DNA from: Paludibacteraceae bacterium
GTDB lineage: Bacteria; Bacteroidota; Bacteroidia; Bacteroidales; Paludibacteraceae
NCBI GenBank assembly: GCA_017444615.1
Contig: JAFSWF010000001.1
Span: forward strand, 1 to 64,000
Direction of reading: 5' to 3'
Length of the DNA: 64,000 nt
The first letter of the stretch is position 1, and the number at the start of each line of letters is the position of its first letter. Position numbers and translations under genes: made by a program. The notes under the pieces were generated by a model. It was given only the letters and a program-made list of their open reading frames with translations. It did not search any database and was not told the origin of the DNA. This document shows positions 46,131 through 54,408 of this stretch, one piece after another.

Positions 46131-46910
46131 GTGACGAAGACGCCTGAACAGATAGAGTTAGCCAAACTGCAAGCGAGGCTCACCAAACGCTTTCACAAAG
46201 CGTGTGCCGACTATGGTTTGATAGCCGACGGAGACCATATACTCATTGGCCTGAGCGGAGGTAAGGACTCGCTGGCGCTTGTGGAGTTGTTAGGTCGTCG
46301 GGCGCAGATCTACAAACCGCGGTTTCGCGTCACGGCGCTTCATGTACGCGTCAAAGAGCGCAATTATCAATCGGACTTGAGTTACTTAGAGTCCTTCTGC
46401 GCCGAAGCCAACGTGCCGCTGCTGGTCAGGGATGTTGAAATTGGCGTCCCTAAGGACCTTAAAGACCATAAAGGCCATAAGGACCTTAAGGAGACTAACC
46501 CTTGTTTCCTCTGTTCATGGTATCGACGGAAGACCTTGTTCAACGTTGCGCAGGAATTGGGGTGCAACAAGATTGCCTTCGGCCACCACAGAGATGATGT
46601 GCTGGAGACCATGCTGATGAACCTCCTTTTCCAAGGCACGTTCGCTACTATGCCGCCTATTCTTCCGTTGGACAAAATGCCGCTGGCTATCATTCGTCCG
46701 CTTTGCCTGATTGATGAAGCGGATTTGATGCGCTTTGCGCAACTACGAAACTACCGCAAACAGACGCAATTATGTCCCTTTGAGCACGTCAGTTCGCGCG
46801 CACAAGTGAAAGGACTGCTGGCGCAAATGAAACAACTCAACCCCGAAGCGAGCGATTCTATGTTCGCCGCTCTAACTAACATCAAAACGGCCTATTTGCC
46901 ACCCCAATAA
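46131..46910 (+). CDS. ttcA: TtcA-like tRNA thiolation enzyme (PP-loop)
   Basis: 259 residues. GTG 46131 is the start, with GAGAAG 7 bases before. PP-loop LSGGKDSLAL, the CFLCSWYRRK double-Cys motif, GHHRDD and a later Cys (QLCPFEHVSSR) that together suit an Fe-S-dependent TtcA enzyme making 2-thiocytidine in tRNA. A KDLKDHKGHKDLKE stretch (46450-46494) between the ATP and Cys motifs comes from a CTTAAGGAC word repeat and is unlike TtcA relatives. It could be a related thiolase acting on another base. Confidence 0.85.
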   Translation: MTKTPEQIELAKLQARLTKRFHKACADYGLIADGDHILIGLSGGKDSLALVELLGRRAQIYKPRFRVTALHVRVKERNYQSDLSYLESFCAEANVPLLVRDVEIGVPKDLKDHKGHKDLKETNPCFLCSWYRRKTLFNVAQELGCNKIAFGHHRDDVLETMLMNLLFQGTFATMPPILPLDKMPLAIIRPLCLIDEADLMRFAQLRNYRKQTQLCPFEHVSSRAQVKGLLAQMKQLNPEASDSMFAALTNIKTAYLPPQ

Positions 46911-46936
46911 TTATCAATTTATCAATTATCAATTGA
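46908..46936. repeat. Tandem repeat of ATCAATT
   Basis: Three to four copies of TTATCAATTT fill the whole gap between the ttcA stop and the next start, overlapping the stop. Confidence 0.85.
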
Positions 46937-46940
46937 TTAC

Positions 46941-47312
46941 ATGTCCGCACTCTACACCATTTTATTGCTTTTAGCATCGAATATTTTCATGACCTTAGCG
47001 TGGTATGGTCATCTCAAACTGCAGAACATCGGTTTCTTCACCCACGCCACGCCGTTGATCTTCGTCATCCTCCTTTCTTGGGGCATCGCATTCTTCGAAT
47101 ACTGCCTGCAAGTACCGGCTAACCGCATCGGTTTTGCTGGAAACGGAGGTCCTTTCACGCTGATGCAACTCAAAGTCATTCAAGAGGTGATCACCCTCAT
47201 CGTCTTTGTGGCGTTTTCCGCCATCGCTTTTCATATGCAACTAAGGTGGAACCACCTCGTGGCATGCCTGCTGCTGATTGCGGCGGTGTATTTTGTGTTT
47301 GGATTTGAATAA
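46941..47312 (+). CDS. DUF486-family small membrane protein
   Basis: 123 residues, four membrane helices, with FMTLAWYGHLKL and the central FFEYCLQVPANRIG signature of the DUF486 (DMT-related) family. Function unknown. The stop is 28 bases before the next start, so it is probably co-transcribed. Confidence 0.85.
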   Translation: MSALYTILLLLASNIFMTLAWYGHLKLQNIGFFTHATPLIFVILLSWGIAFFEYCLQVPANRIGFAGNGGPFTLMQLKVIQEVITLIVFVAFSAIAFHMQLRWNHLVACLLLIAAVYFVFGFE

Positions 47313-47340
47313 AGGAAGAATATATGAAAGTTTGGATGCA

Positions 47341-48420
47341 ATGCGAATGAAAACGATAATCATTATTTTGGGCTTTCTGCTGCTACTGGTCGTAGCTGTG
47401 TTGGCGGTGTTTCACCACCCTGCTTTTGGACCATATTCCTTGCTTCATCGCACATCGTCACGGTGTATAGCTTCTCCCAACTACCGCGACGGCATGTTTC
47501 AGAACGAAGAACCCACCCCACAGTTCACCGGCAACAAGTCGCCCATAACTATGTTATGGGAGTTCGTATTCAGCCGTCCCAAAGACCTCATCCCTTCCCA
47601 AGCCCTTCCTGCCGTCAAAACGGACCTGAAGAACATACCAACCGACCGCGACTGGCTCGTGTGGTTCGGCCACTCCTCGTACCTGTTCTGCCTCAACGGC
47701 AAACGCTATCTGGTGGACCCACTGCTGAAGATGGAGTTTCCTGCTTTGGTAATGATGAAGCCTTTTAAGGGCACAGACATCTACACACCTGAAGACATGC
47801 CGGATATTGACGTGCTCATCATTACCCACGAACACTGGGACCATCTGGACTACGCCTCCGTACGTGACTTGCGTCCAAAAGTAAAACACGTCGTTTGTCC
47901 CCTCGGCATCGCCGAATACCTTGAGTACTGGAAATATGAGCCCTCCACCATCACAGAGATGGACTGGGCGGAGAGTCTCCGCACACAAACAGCTATGCAG
48001 AATGTAACCATCACTTGTCTTCCTTCACGGCATTTCTCGAACAGATTACTTGGCAGTCGCAATCAGACCCTATGGGCTTCTTTCCTCATCGAAGATGGTG
48101 GACGCAAAGTTTATATCGGCGGAGATGGAGGCTATGACGGTCGATTCAAGCATATCCGCGAACAGTTCGGACAAGTGGACTTAGCCATCCTTGAAAACGG
48201 ACAGTATAACGAAGAATGGAAATATATTCACACTACGCCGCAAGGCTTGGAACAAGCCATCTTAGACTTACAAGCCCAAGCAGTCCTTACCGTTCACCAC
48301 GATAAGTTCGCCCTCGCCAAACACCCTTGGTTCGAACCCGATAGTGTGGCACACGCCATCGCCCATAGACATGATGTTCGTTTATTAGATCAGCCTATCG
48401 GAACCGTAGTATTTTTTTGA
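47341..48420 (+). CDS. Metallo-beta-lactamase-fold hydrolase, UlaG/NAPE-PLD type
   Basis: 359 residues. ATG 47341 (MRMKTIIIILGFLLL) begins a single N-terminal membrane anchor; a longer reading from 47278 overlaps the previous gene. The zinc site is THEHWDHLD (HxHxDH), with SRHF, IGGDGGYD and HHDKFALA supplying the later ligands. The arrangement FGHSSYLF and LVDPLLK is that of UlaG- or NAPE-PLD-like hydrolases. Membrane-anchored and facing the periplasm. The substrate is not known. Confidence 0.85.
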   Translation: MRMKTIIIILGFLLLLVVAVLAVFHHPAFGPYSLLHRTSSRCIASPNYRDGMFQNEEPTPQFTGNKSPITMLWEFVFSRPKDLIPSQALPAVKTDLKNIPTDRDWLVWFGHSSYLFCLNGKRYLVDPLLKMEFPALVMMKPFKGTDIYTPEDMPDIDVLIITHEHWDHLDYASVRDLRPKVKHVVCPLGIAEYLEYWKYEPSTITEMDWAESLRTQTAMQNVTITCLPSRHFSNRLLGSRNQTLWASFLIEDGGRKVYIGGDGGYDGRFKHIREQFGQVDLAILENGQYNEEWKYIHTTPQGLEQAILDLQAQAVLTVHHDKFALAKHPWFEPDSVAHAIAHRHDVRLLDQPIGTVVFF

Positions 48421-48468
48421 TTCGAAGCACATTACCGCCACAAAACATATAAAAAACTCATACAAACT

Positions 48469-49632
48469 ATGCAAAACTTTGATTATCAAACCCCGACACG
48501 CCTGATTTTTGGTAAGGGTGTCATTGCAAAACTGCCCGAAGTGATGGCGCAGTTTGGTCCGAAAATCCTCCTCACTTACGGCGGAGGCAGTATTAAGAAA
48601 ATCGGTCTATACCAACAGGTACATGAACTGCTCAAGGACTTCGAGATTATTGAGCTGAGTGGTATTCAGCCGAACCCCAAATACGATCCAAGTGTGTTAG
48701 ACGGTGTGCGTCTGTGCAAAGAGCACAAGATTGATGTCATCCTTTCTGTAGGAGGTGGTTCTGTACTCGACTGTTCGAAAGCCATCGCCGCAGGTGCGTG
48801 CTACGACGGCGATCCGTGGGATCTGATTTCGTATAAAGTGAAAGCCCAAGCGGCACTTCCTATTGTAGATATTATCACGTTGGCGGCCACCGGTTCGGAG
48901 TACGACTGCGGAGGTGTTATCTCGCGTACGGAGACCAACGATAAGATAGGGTATTTGGATCGTCATCTCTTCCCACACACCTCGTTCCTCGACCCGACGT
49001 ATACGTTTACGGTAAGCCGCAAGCAGACCGCAGCCGGTATCGCCGATGCGATGAACCACACGATGGAGCAGTATTTCGCCGAAGACACAACGCTTCTCAA
49101 TGATGGATTTTGCGAATCGATGTTGCGTTCACTCATGGTCAACGGTCGTAAGTGTCTTGAGAACCCCGAAGACTACACCGCCCGCGCAGAGATGATGCTG
49201 GCGTGCACGTATGGTTGCAACGGAATCCTCTCGCTCGGTAACAGTTATTCCGGTTGGCCTTGCCATGGAATCGAACATGCCCTCTCGGCTTATTATGATA
49301 TCACCCACGGAGAAGGACTCGCCATCATCACGCCGCGTTGGATGAAGCATATTTTGAACGAGCACACCCTCCCCCGCTTCGTCAAGTACGGCATCAACGT
49401 CTTCGGTATCGACGCAACGCTTCCTGAACGCGAAATAGCGGAGAAAGCCATTGATGCCACCTACGCGTTCTTTGAATCCATCCATATACCGATGCACTTG
49501 CGTGAAGTGGGTATCGACGATAGTCGCCTCGATGAGATGGCGCATCATATAGCCATTAACGAAGGTCTCGACCAAGCCTATGCGCCGCTAACCGAAGCAG
49601 ACATCAAAGCCATCCTTGTAGATAGTTTGTAA
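48469..49632 (+). CDS. yqhD: Iron-containing alcohol/aldehyde reductase, YqhD/BdhA-like
   Basis: 387 residues, the normal length. NAD(P)-binding GGGSVLDCSKA (about 97-107), metal ligands DAMNHTMEQY (Asp, His), HGIEHALSAYYDITHGEGLA (His, His). It reduces a broad range of aldehydes with NADPH, protecting from aldehyde stress, or makes alcohols in fermentation. The next gene starts one base later, so they form an operon. The redox gene set continues with a ferredoxin and a glutathione peroxidase. Confidence 0.92.
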   Translation: MQNFDYQTPTRLIFGKGVIAKLPEVMAQFGPKILLTYGGGSIKKIGLYQQVHELLKDFEIIELSGIQPNPKYDPSVLDGVRLCKEHKIDVILSVGGGSVLDCSKAIAAGACYDGDPWDLISYKVKAQAALPIVDIITLAATGSEYDCGGVISRTETNDKIGYLDRHLFPHTSFLDPTYTFTVSRKQTAAGIADAMNHTMEQYFAEDTTLLNDGFCESMLRSLMVNGRKCLENPEDYTARAEMMLACTYGCNGILSLGNSYSGWPCHGIEHALSAYYDITHGEGLAIITPRWMKHILNEHTLPRFVKYGINVFGIDATLPEREIAEKAIDATYAFFESIHIPMHLREVGIDDSRLDEMAHHIAINEGLDQAYAPLTEADIKAILVDSL

Positions 49633-49633
49633 C

Positions 49634-50419
49634 ATGATACTATATTTTTCCGGAACTGGTAATAGTCTGGCCATCGCCCGCAAGATAGCGGAAGCCATAG
49701 GAGAACAAGTGCTTTCCTTGTACGATGCCGTCAAAACGGATCTAAGCAACGAGCAACGCATCGGTTTGGTCTTCCCGACCTATAACCTCGATGCGCCGAT
49801 TGCCGTCACGCAACTCATTCCCCGAATACGCTTCCCGAAAAATGCGTACACGTTTGTTATCATCACTTGTGGTGCCCAAACGAACAACGCCGTGTGGACT
49901 GTTCGGCGTCTGCTGAAACAGCAAGAGGTTACCGTCAATTACTGCCACAAGATTCGTGTGCCGGACAGTAGTGCCATGGCGTTCGGACGCAACCCCAATG
50001 ACCAGGCATGGAAATTTGATAAGTTCGCACCGCGGCTGCAGACCATCATCGCAGACCTCAAGGCACAAAAGAAAGGGCTGCATTTTGCAGGATTTGACCC
50101 GCTGGGGTGGTTGATGAGCAGACCCGCTCTACAGCGTAAGTTAGCACAAATGACTACTCCGAGCGTTAATCCCGATAAGTGCATCGGCTGCGGTATTTGC
50201 AGCAAAGTCTGTCCGCAGAAGAATATCGTCCTTAGCGAACTGGATGAGCCAACAGCCAAAGCCAATGCCATCGCCAACATCGGACCCCATTGCACGTGGT
50301 GCCTGAGTTGTGTGCATTTCTGCCCACAGCAGGCGATGGAGGTTAACGGAAAATCCGTCTCCAAACCCTACCAATATCACCATCCGGATATCAAATTGAA
50401 GGATATGCTTAAACGATAA
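49634..50419 (+). CDS. EFR1-type flavodoxin-ferredoxin protein
   Basis: 261 residues. An N-terminal flavodoxin-like domain (MILYFSGTGNSLAIARKI, phosphate loop SGTGNS) and a C-terminal ferredoxin with two [4Fe-4S] sites: CIGCGICSKVCP and CTWCLSCVHFCP. This pairing is the EFR1 family, electron carriers of anaerobes. It follows the aldehyde reductase by one base, which suggests shared redox metabolism, though partner proteins are unknown. Confidence 0.9.
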   Translation: MILYFSGTGNSLAIARKIAEAIGEQVLSLYDAVKTDLSNEQRIGLVFPTYNLDAPIAVTQLIPRIRFPKNAYTFVIITCGAQTNNAVWTVRRLLKQQEVTVNYCHKIRVPDSSAMAFGRNPNDQAWKFDKFAPRLQTIIADLKAQKKGLHFAGFDPLGWLMSRPALQRKLAQMTTPSVNPDKCIGCGICSKVCPQKNIVLSELDEPTAKANAIANIGPHCTWCLSCVHFCPQQAMEVNGKSVSKPYQYHHPDIKLKDMLKR

Positions 50420-50437
50420 AATAACATATAAACAACT

Positions 50438-50980
50438 ATGGCAACAATTTATGATTTTAAGGCTCCGACGAGCCGTGGTAAAGAACTCGATTTCGCGCAG
50501 TTCGAAGGTAAGGTGCTCCTCATCGTCAACACCGCCAGCAAGTGTGGTTTCACACCGCAGTTCAAAGGGTTGGAAGAACTGAACCAGAAGTACAAAGAGC
50601 GCGGTCTGGTGATCATCGGTTTCCCCTGCAACCAGTTCAAAGAGCAGGATCCGGGTTCCGACGGACAGATCGAGGAGTTCTGCCAACTGAACTATGGTGT
50701 AACCTTCCAGATCATGAAGAAAATCGACGTCAACGGCGAAAACGCTGATCCGATTTTCGTGTTCCTCAAATCCGAAGCTCCAACCGAAGAGTACAAAGGT
50801 CTGAAAGGCAAGGCTATGAAAGCCATGTTCAAAAAGATTAGTGACAGCGCCAAAAGCGAGAGTGACATTCAGTGGAACTTCACCAAGTTCCTCATCGACA
50901 AAACAGGCAAAGTGGTTGCGCGTTTCGCGCCAACTGCCGAACCAAAGGATTTTGAGAAAGAAATCGTTAAATATCTATAA
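50438..50980 (+). CDS. Glutathione peroxidase-family peroxidase
   Basis: 180 residues. Peroxidatic Cys36 in NTASKCGFT, Gln and Trp of the catalytic site in FPCNQF (62-67) and WNFTKF. It is a Cys, not selenocysteine, enzyme, and probably uses thioredoxin rather than glutathione, as in other bacteria lacking glutathione. Reduces hydrogen and lipid peroxides. Begins 18 bases after the ferredoxin gene. Confidence 0.93.
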   Translation: MATIYDFKAPTSRGKELDFAQFEGKVLLIVNTASKCGFTPQFKGLEELNQKYKERGLVIIGFPCNQFKEQDPGSDGQIEEFCQLNYGVTFQIMKKIDVNGENADPIFVFLKSEAPTEEYKGLKGKAMKAMFKKISDSAKSESDIQWNFTKFLIDKTGKVVARFAPTAEPKDFEKEIVKYL

Positions 50981-51009
50981 CCGTCTGCAAGGCTGAAACA
51001 AACTCGCGG

Positions 51010-51105
51010 ACAGATGTCACCGCTGCTTGAGCGGCGTTGGCAGTGGCTATCGGTTTTACCATCGGCTTTGTACTGATGATGGTTCTCGATGTTGTGTTAG
51101 GGTAA
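51010..51105 (+). pseudogene. Remnant of a ZIP-family metal transporter (3' end only)
   Basis: In one frame the sequence reads AALAVAIGFTIGFVLMMVLD then VVLG and a stop, which matches the last helix and end of ZIP-family zinc/iron transporters. An in-frame TGA stands at 51028-51030 and nothing like the rest of a ZIP protein lies upstream; the gene is deleted down to its tail. The judgement rests on the C-terminal pattern alone. Confidence 0.5.
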
Positions 51106-51117
51106 AAGGAATAACTT

Positions 51118-51717
51118 ATGTATATCCCTGTCGGTAATCATATTGAACTAGATCGTGAGTTGCGCAGCGTGCGCAAGGACGGTCAAGAGGTTAAACTGAC
51201 CGGACTCGAATACGGTCTGTTAGCGTACTTGACACAACATGCCGACCGTATCTGCTCGCGCACAGAACTGCTGGAAGGTGTGTGGTGTAGTACATCCCAA
51301 TACGACACCGGTACGATTGATGTGCATCTGAATGCCTTGCGTCGGAAGTTAGGATTCAGCAAGACTGCCCCTATCGAGACGATTCGCGGCGTCGGTTTCA
51401 TCTATCGCTCGCAACGAAACGCTACGGCTTATACGATTGATTTGCAGACGTTTGTGGTTAAGTGGTTGCATAGCCATGAGGCAGAGATCACGTCACATGG
51501 ATTAGTGCCGTCTCTCCATCTCACACCCTTCGTTAACGAGATCGCGATGTCGCCGGATGTGCTGCAACAGATGTTGGACGCCAACCTCGCCGCATTACTA
51601 TCCACCGCCCGCCCCGGCATTCTTCGCATCCACTCCAAACTCAACATGACGCATTTCATCTTCTCGTTGGACATCAACGGCACCGTGAGCGAGTTGCGTA
51701 TTCCATTGGGAGGATAA
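51118..51717 (+). CDS. Orphan OmpR-type winged-helix protein with kinase-like C-terminus
   Basis: 199 residues. Residues 1-100 are a complete OmpR/PhoB DNA-binding domain (KLTGLEYGLLAYL, IDVHLNALRRKLG, IETIRGVGFIYR), but there is no receiver domain and no phosphorylatable Asp. Residues ~105-199 (SPDVLQQMLDANLAALLS, then SLDINGTVSELRIPLG) look like the helix and strands of a histidine-kinase ATPase, with N, G1 and G2 boxes lost. The start is 12 bases after the ZIP remnant. Phosphorelay control is therefore unlikely; ligand binding or constitutive action may apply. Confidence 0.75.
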   Translation: MYIPVGNHIELDRELRSVRKDGQEVKLTGLEYGLLAYLTQHADRICSRTELLEGVWCSTSQYDTGTIDVHLNALRRKLGFSKTAPIETIRGVGFIYRSQRNATAYTIDLQTFVVKWLHSHEAEITSHGLVPSLHLTPFVNEIAMSPDVLQQMLDANLAALLSTARPGILRIHSKLNMTHFIFSLDINGTVSELRIPLGG

Positions 51718-51799
51718 ACTGAATTGCGAGTCTCTGCGGCGCTTTTCTCCCATTTCAGCTTACAAAAAGCTCTTTTTCGAACGATTTCTGACGAAAAAA

Positions 51800-51831
51800 C
51801 TTGTGTATATCAAAAAAAAGCAGTAATTTTG
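51800..51831 (+). promoter_or_regulatory. Promoter of a long structured leader
   Basis: CTTG (51800-51803), 20-base spacer with TATATC and an A8 tract, TAATTTTG (51824-51831). No ordinary start follows for over 400 bases except a 25-codon frame at 51858. Confidence 0.85.
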
Positions 51832-51857
51832 CAGCCAGAGTTACAAAGACGAACGAA

Positions 51858-51935
51858 ATGACAGAACAATATCATACAGCCGTATGCGTAGCGTGGAACT
51901 ATCTTGAAGATAGAGGTTGGTCTGGTGATTTATAA
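51858..51935 (+). CDS. Possible 25-codon leader peptide
   Basis: ATG to TAA encodes 25 residues rich in aromatic and acidic amino acids (ends YLEDRGWSGDL). It sits about 25 bases after the promoter at 51800. Codon 14 onward overlaps a CTATCTT/AAGATAG hairpin. No family match is known; translation is unproven. Confidence 0.35.
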   Translation: MTEQYHTAVCVAWNYLEDRGWSGDL

Positions 51936-51939
51936 CTCA

Positions 51940-52201
51940 TCGTCCCCGCTCCGGGACTTTAAATTTGGAGCACTCGCGCGTAGCGACGCGCGATAACATA
52001 TAGAAACAATCGACCCCGCAAGGGTGAGAATAAAAGAAGCGTTTGCTTTACTCTTTAAGAGAAAAACTAGGAATCTTTCTTAGACGAGAGTTTGGCGAAT
52101 AGGCTTCGCGTATTAGCGTGGAGTTCCTATCTGCATACTTGTCTAAAGGTTTTTCCTAGTACCGTCTCTTAGAGTGTGTAGCATAGCAGCCTCACGCTTT
52201 T
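51940..52201 (+). ncRNA. Strongly structured RNA region (hairpins plus long rod)
   Basis: First come three hairpins: GTCCC/GGGAC (51942-51957), TCGCGCG/CGCGCGA (51974-51993) and ACCC/GGGT (52013-52025). Then a long interrupted rod pairs 52036-52089 with 52137-52200: AAGCGT/ACGCTT, TGCT/AGCA, ACTCT/AGAGT, AAGAGA/TCTCTT, ACTAGGAA/TTCCTAGT and TTAGACGAG/CTTGTCTAA, with an inner GCGAA/TTCGC hairpin. The rod with internal loops is like 6S RNA in shape, but no sequence match can be claimed. It could instead be a leader controlling the lipoprotein at 52271. Confidence 0.5.
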
Positions 52202-52270
52202 AATATATTATTAATAATCCGCTTTGTCAAAGGCTGTTACAGAGCAACAAACACAATTATTATCTAGACG

Positions 52271-52654
52271 ATGAAAAAGTTTAGCAAAATCTTATTCGCA
52301 ACGGTAGTTGTGGTAAGTGCAATTCTGATGACAAGTTGCGTAACGAAGGAACAAGCAACTGTTAATGTTAAAGTTACAACCACATTAGGCAAAGCAGTTA
52401 GTGGTGAGACCGTTTATCAATTTGATCAAACTACCAAAGATGCGCATGGTTTGACGACCAAAATGTTTGCCAATGCGACTGCTGTTACAGATGAAAACGG
52501 TGTTGCTGAGTTTAGCCTCAAAACTCTTGATTTTGGCGTAAATGATCGCGTAACGCTTTATTTCGTTACTTATGATTCGAAAGGAAATGTCAATGGTCAA
52601 GCCGCAGCAACTGTTAAGAAAGGAGAGACGAAGGAAGTTTCTCTAAAGCAATAA
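52271..52654 (+). CDS. Small Ig-like lipoprotein
   Basis: 127 residues. Lipobox at Cys23 (LMTSC). The mature part is a small beta-sandwich of the transthyretin/carboxypeptidase-regulatory type (TTLGKAVSGETVYQF, TDENGVAEFSLKTLDF, DRVTLYFVTYDSKG). Such modules usually bind or scaffold. It stands alone between a structured leader and a terminator at 52691. Its base composition is lower in GC than the neighbouring operons, in keeping with accessory DNA. Function unknown. Confidence 0.75.
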   Translation: MKKFSKILFATVVVVSAILMTSCVTKEQATVNVKVTTTLGKAVSGETVYQFDQTTKDAHGLTTKMFANATAVTDENGVAEFSLKTLDFGVNDRVTLYFVTYDSKGNVNGQAAATVKKGETKEVSLKQ

Positions 52655-52690
52655 GTCATTTATTCCAATTGAAACAATGGAATATAGTAT

Positions 52691-52720
52691 CGGGCAACCA
52701 AACGGCTGCCCGCTTTTCTT
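52691..52720 (+). terminator. Terminator after the small lipoprotein
   Basis: GGGCA / TGCCC stem with a 10-base loop then CGCTTTTCTT, 37 bases after the stop. The following 370 bases (52721-53089) hold no convincing gene; a CTCG-CGTA-CGAG hairpin and AT-rich sequence are all I see. Confidence 0.75.
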
Positions 52721-53089
52721 AATTATCGTCATCTTTTTTGCTTACGACTCGCGTACGAGACAGATACGAGAGACATATGTGGAGAAGCCAATTGACTTTT
52801 GGCTTCGAAAAGGGAAGGCGGTCGGGGAGACCAAGCCGACCGAGAATGGATAGCAACTCGAAATAAGCAACAACCAAGAACGCGATTCTTAATGATCGTA
52901 TACTTTTTCCCTGTTCATTTTTTAGCGGTTCTCAAGCATCTCTCGAGCGTCTCTCACACCACTCCCGTCGAACTCTCAAAATCTTAACAATCGGCAACTT
53001 CTACAGCCATACCCAAATCGTAAGTATACTTTATACTTTCCGCAAAATTATTAAAAATATTAAATATACTTTAGATTTTCGCGAAATAA

Positions 53090-53121
53090 TTTGCGTATAT
53101 CAAAAAAAAATACTATCTTTG
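53090..53121 (+). promoter_or_regulatory. Promoter of the AAA_14 ATPase gene
   Basis: TTTG (53090-53093), 20-base spacer with TATATC and an A9 tract, TATCTTTG (53114-53121), only 15 bases before ATG 53137, so the leader is very short. Confidence 0.88.
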
Positions 53122-53136
53122 CGGCGGATTTAGAAA

Positions 53137-54357
53137 ATGTGTACTATGGAAGAACTGTTGCATAGAGAGTACTACACACAGCAGATAGCTCAATGGCTGG
53201 GCAAACAAATCATCATTGTGCTTACCGGGCAACGCCGCGTGGGGAAAAGTATGTGCCTGCGCTTGCTGGCGCAAGAAAAGCAAGCAGATCCCAACGCGAA
53301 TATCATTTATATCGACAAAGAAGATGTGGCATTTGATGCTATTTCCACCTATGAGGAACTGAATGCGTATATCTCCGAGCATTTTGTGGAGGGGAAACAG
53401 AACTATATTCTTATTGATGAAGTGCAGGATATTATTGGCTTTGAGCGTTCTGTGCGCAGTTGGATCAAGCAGCCTCAAACGGACGTGGTGATAACCGGTA
53501 GTAACGCCAAAATGCTGAGTAGCGAACTCTCCACTCTTCTTGCTGCGCGATACATTGAGATACCGATTCACGCGCTCAGTTATACCGAGTTTTTGTATTT
53601 CCACCAACTAACCGACAGCGACGAGGCATTGGAGAAATACCTGCTCTGGGGCGGGCTGCCGTACTTGCGGCTTATCGGATTAGAGAACACCGAACAGGTA
53701 AAGAACTATTTGCAAAGTGTGTACGACACCATCGTCTTGAAAGACGTTGTGCAGCGCGAGCAGATTCGCAACGTCACGTCGTTCATCAACCTCAGTCGTT
53801 TTGTAAGTGACAGCATCGGCAAACTGGTCTCTCCCAACTCGATCATGAAATATCTGCGTTCGCAGGGCGAGAACTTGTCGTCTGTTATTATCCAGAACTA
53901 CCTCAAATACCTGTGCAACGCATACCTGACATACGAAGTACAGCGGTATGACATCCACGGCAAGCAGTTGCTGGAGAATAACGACAAGTACTATTTTGAA
54001 GACTTGGGTATCCGCAACAAACTGGTTCGTACACGCCAGACGAATGATATTGAGAAACGTATCGAAAATGCCGTATACCTGAATCTCTTGCGGTTGGGAT
54101 ATAGTGTTCATGTCGGGCAGTTACGGAGTGCGGAGATTGATTTTGTGGCGGAGAAAGGCGAGCAGACCATCTATGTGCAAGTGGCATATCTCATTGCGGA
54201 CGAAGAGACGGAGATACGTGAGTTCGGCAATCTGAAGGCAATAAAGAACAACCACCCTAAAATAGTTGTTTCCCTCAATCCGCTTAATACCATTTCTGAC
54301 ATAGAGGGCATCAAACATATCCATTTACGGCAGTTCCTGCACACAGAAAATTTCTAA
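53137..54357 (+). CDS. AAA_14 / DUF4143 family ATPase
   Basis: 406 residues. Residues ~20-150 are an AAA-type ATPase: Walker A TGQRRVGKS, Walker B YILIDEVQD, sensor VVITGSNAKMLSS. Residues ~190-400 are DUF4143, ending in a PD-(D/E)XK-like fold: SAEIDFVAEKGEQTIYVQVAYL carries the E, D and Q/K-type positions. Proteins of this kind are abundant, variably present and of unknown function; a nuclease-type or defence role has been suggested from the fold. ATG 53146 is an alternative start. Own promoter and own terminator: a self-contained accessory gene. Confidence 0.88.
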   Translation: MCTMEELLHREYYTQQIAQWLGKQIIIVLTGQRRVGKSMCLRLLAQEKQADPNANIIYIDKEDVAFDAISTYEELNAYISEHFVEGKQNYILIDEVQDIIGFERSVRSWIKQPQTDVVITGSNAKMLSSELSTLLAARYIEIPIHALSYTEFLYFHQLTDSDEALEKYLLWGGLPYLRLIGLENTEQVKNYLQSVYDTIVLKDVVQREQIRNVTSFINLSRFVSDSIGKLVSPNSIMKYLRSQGENLSSVIIQNYLKYLCNAYLTYEVQRYDIHGKQLLENNDKYYFEDLGIRNKLVRTRQTNDIEKRIENAVYLNLLRLGYSVHVGQLRSAEIDFVAEKGEQTIYVQVAYLIADEETEIREFGNLKAIKNNHPKIVVSLNPLNTISDIEGIKHIHLRQFLHTENF

Positions 54358-54381
54358 GCCTATAAACATCATCCTCTCCAA

Positions 54382-54408
54382 CGCTCGACTTCAGTCGGGC
54401 GTTTTTTT
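54382..54408 (+). terminator. Terminator of the AAA_14 gene
   Basis: Nine-bp stem with one G-T wobble (CGCTCGACT / AGTCGGGCG), two-base loop and seven T, 24 bases after the stop. Confidence 0.92.

Noticed and set aside
51940..52201. RNase P RNA or tmRNA
   Set aside because: No GAGGAAAGTCC-type core for RNase P, and no tRNA-like T-arm, tag frame ending AA or CCA end for tmRNA were found.
52799..52987. A 62-codon open frame in the gap before the AAA_14 gene
   Set aside because: No start context or promoter, composition is basic and repetitive, and it overlaps simple TCTC-rich sequence.
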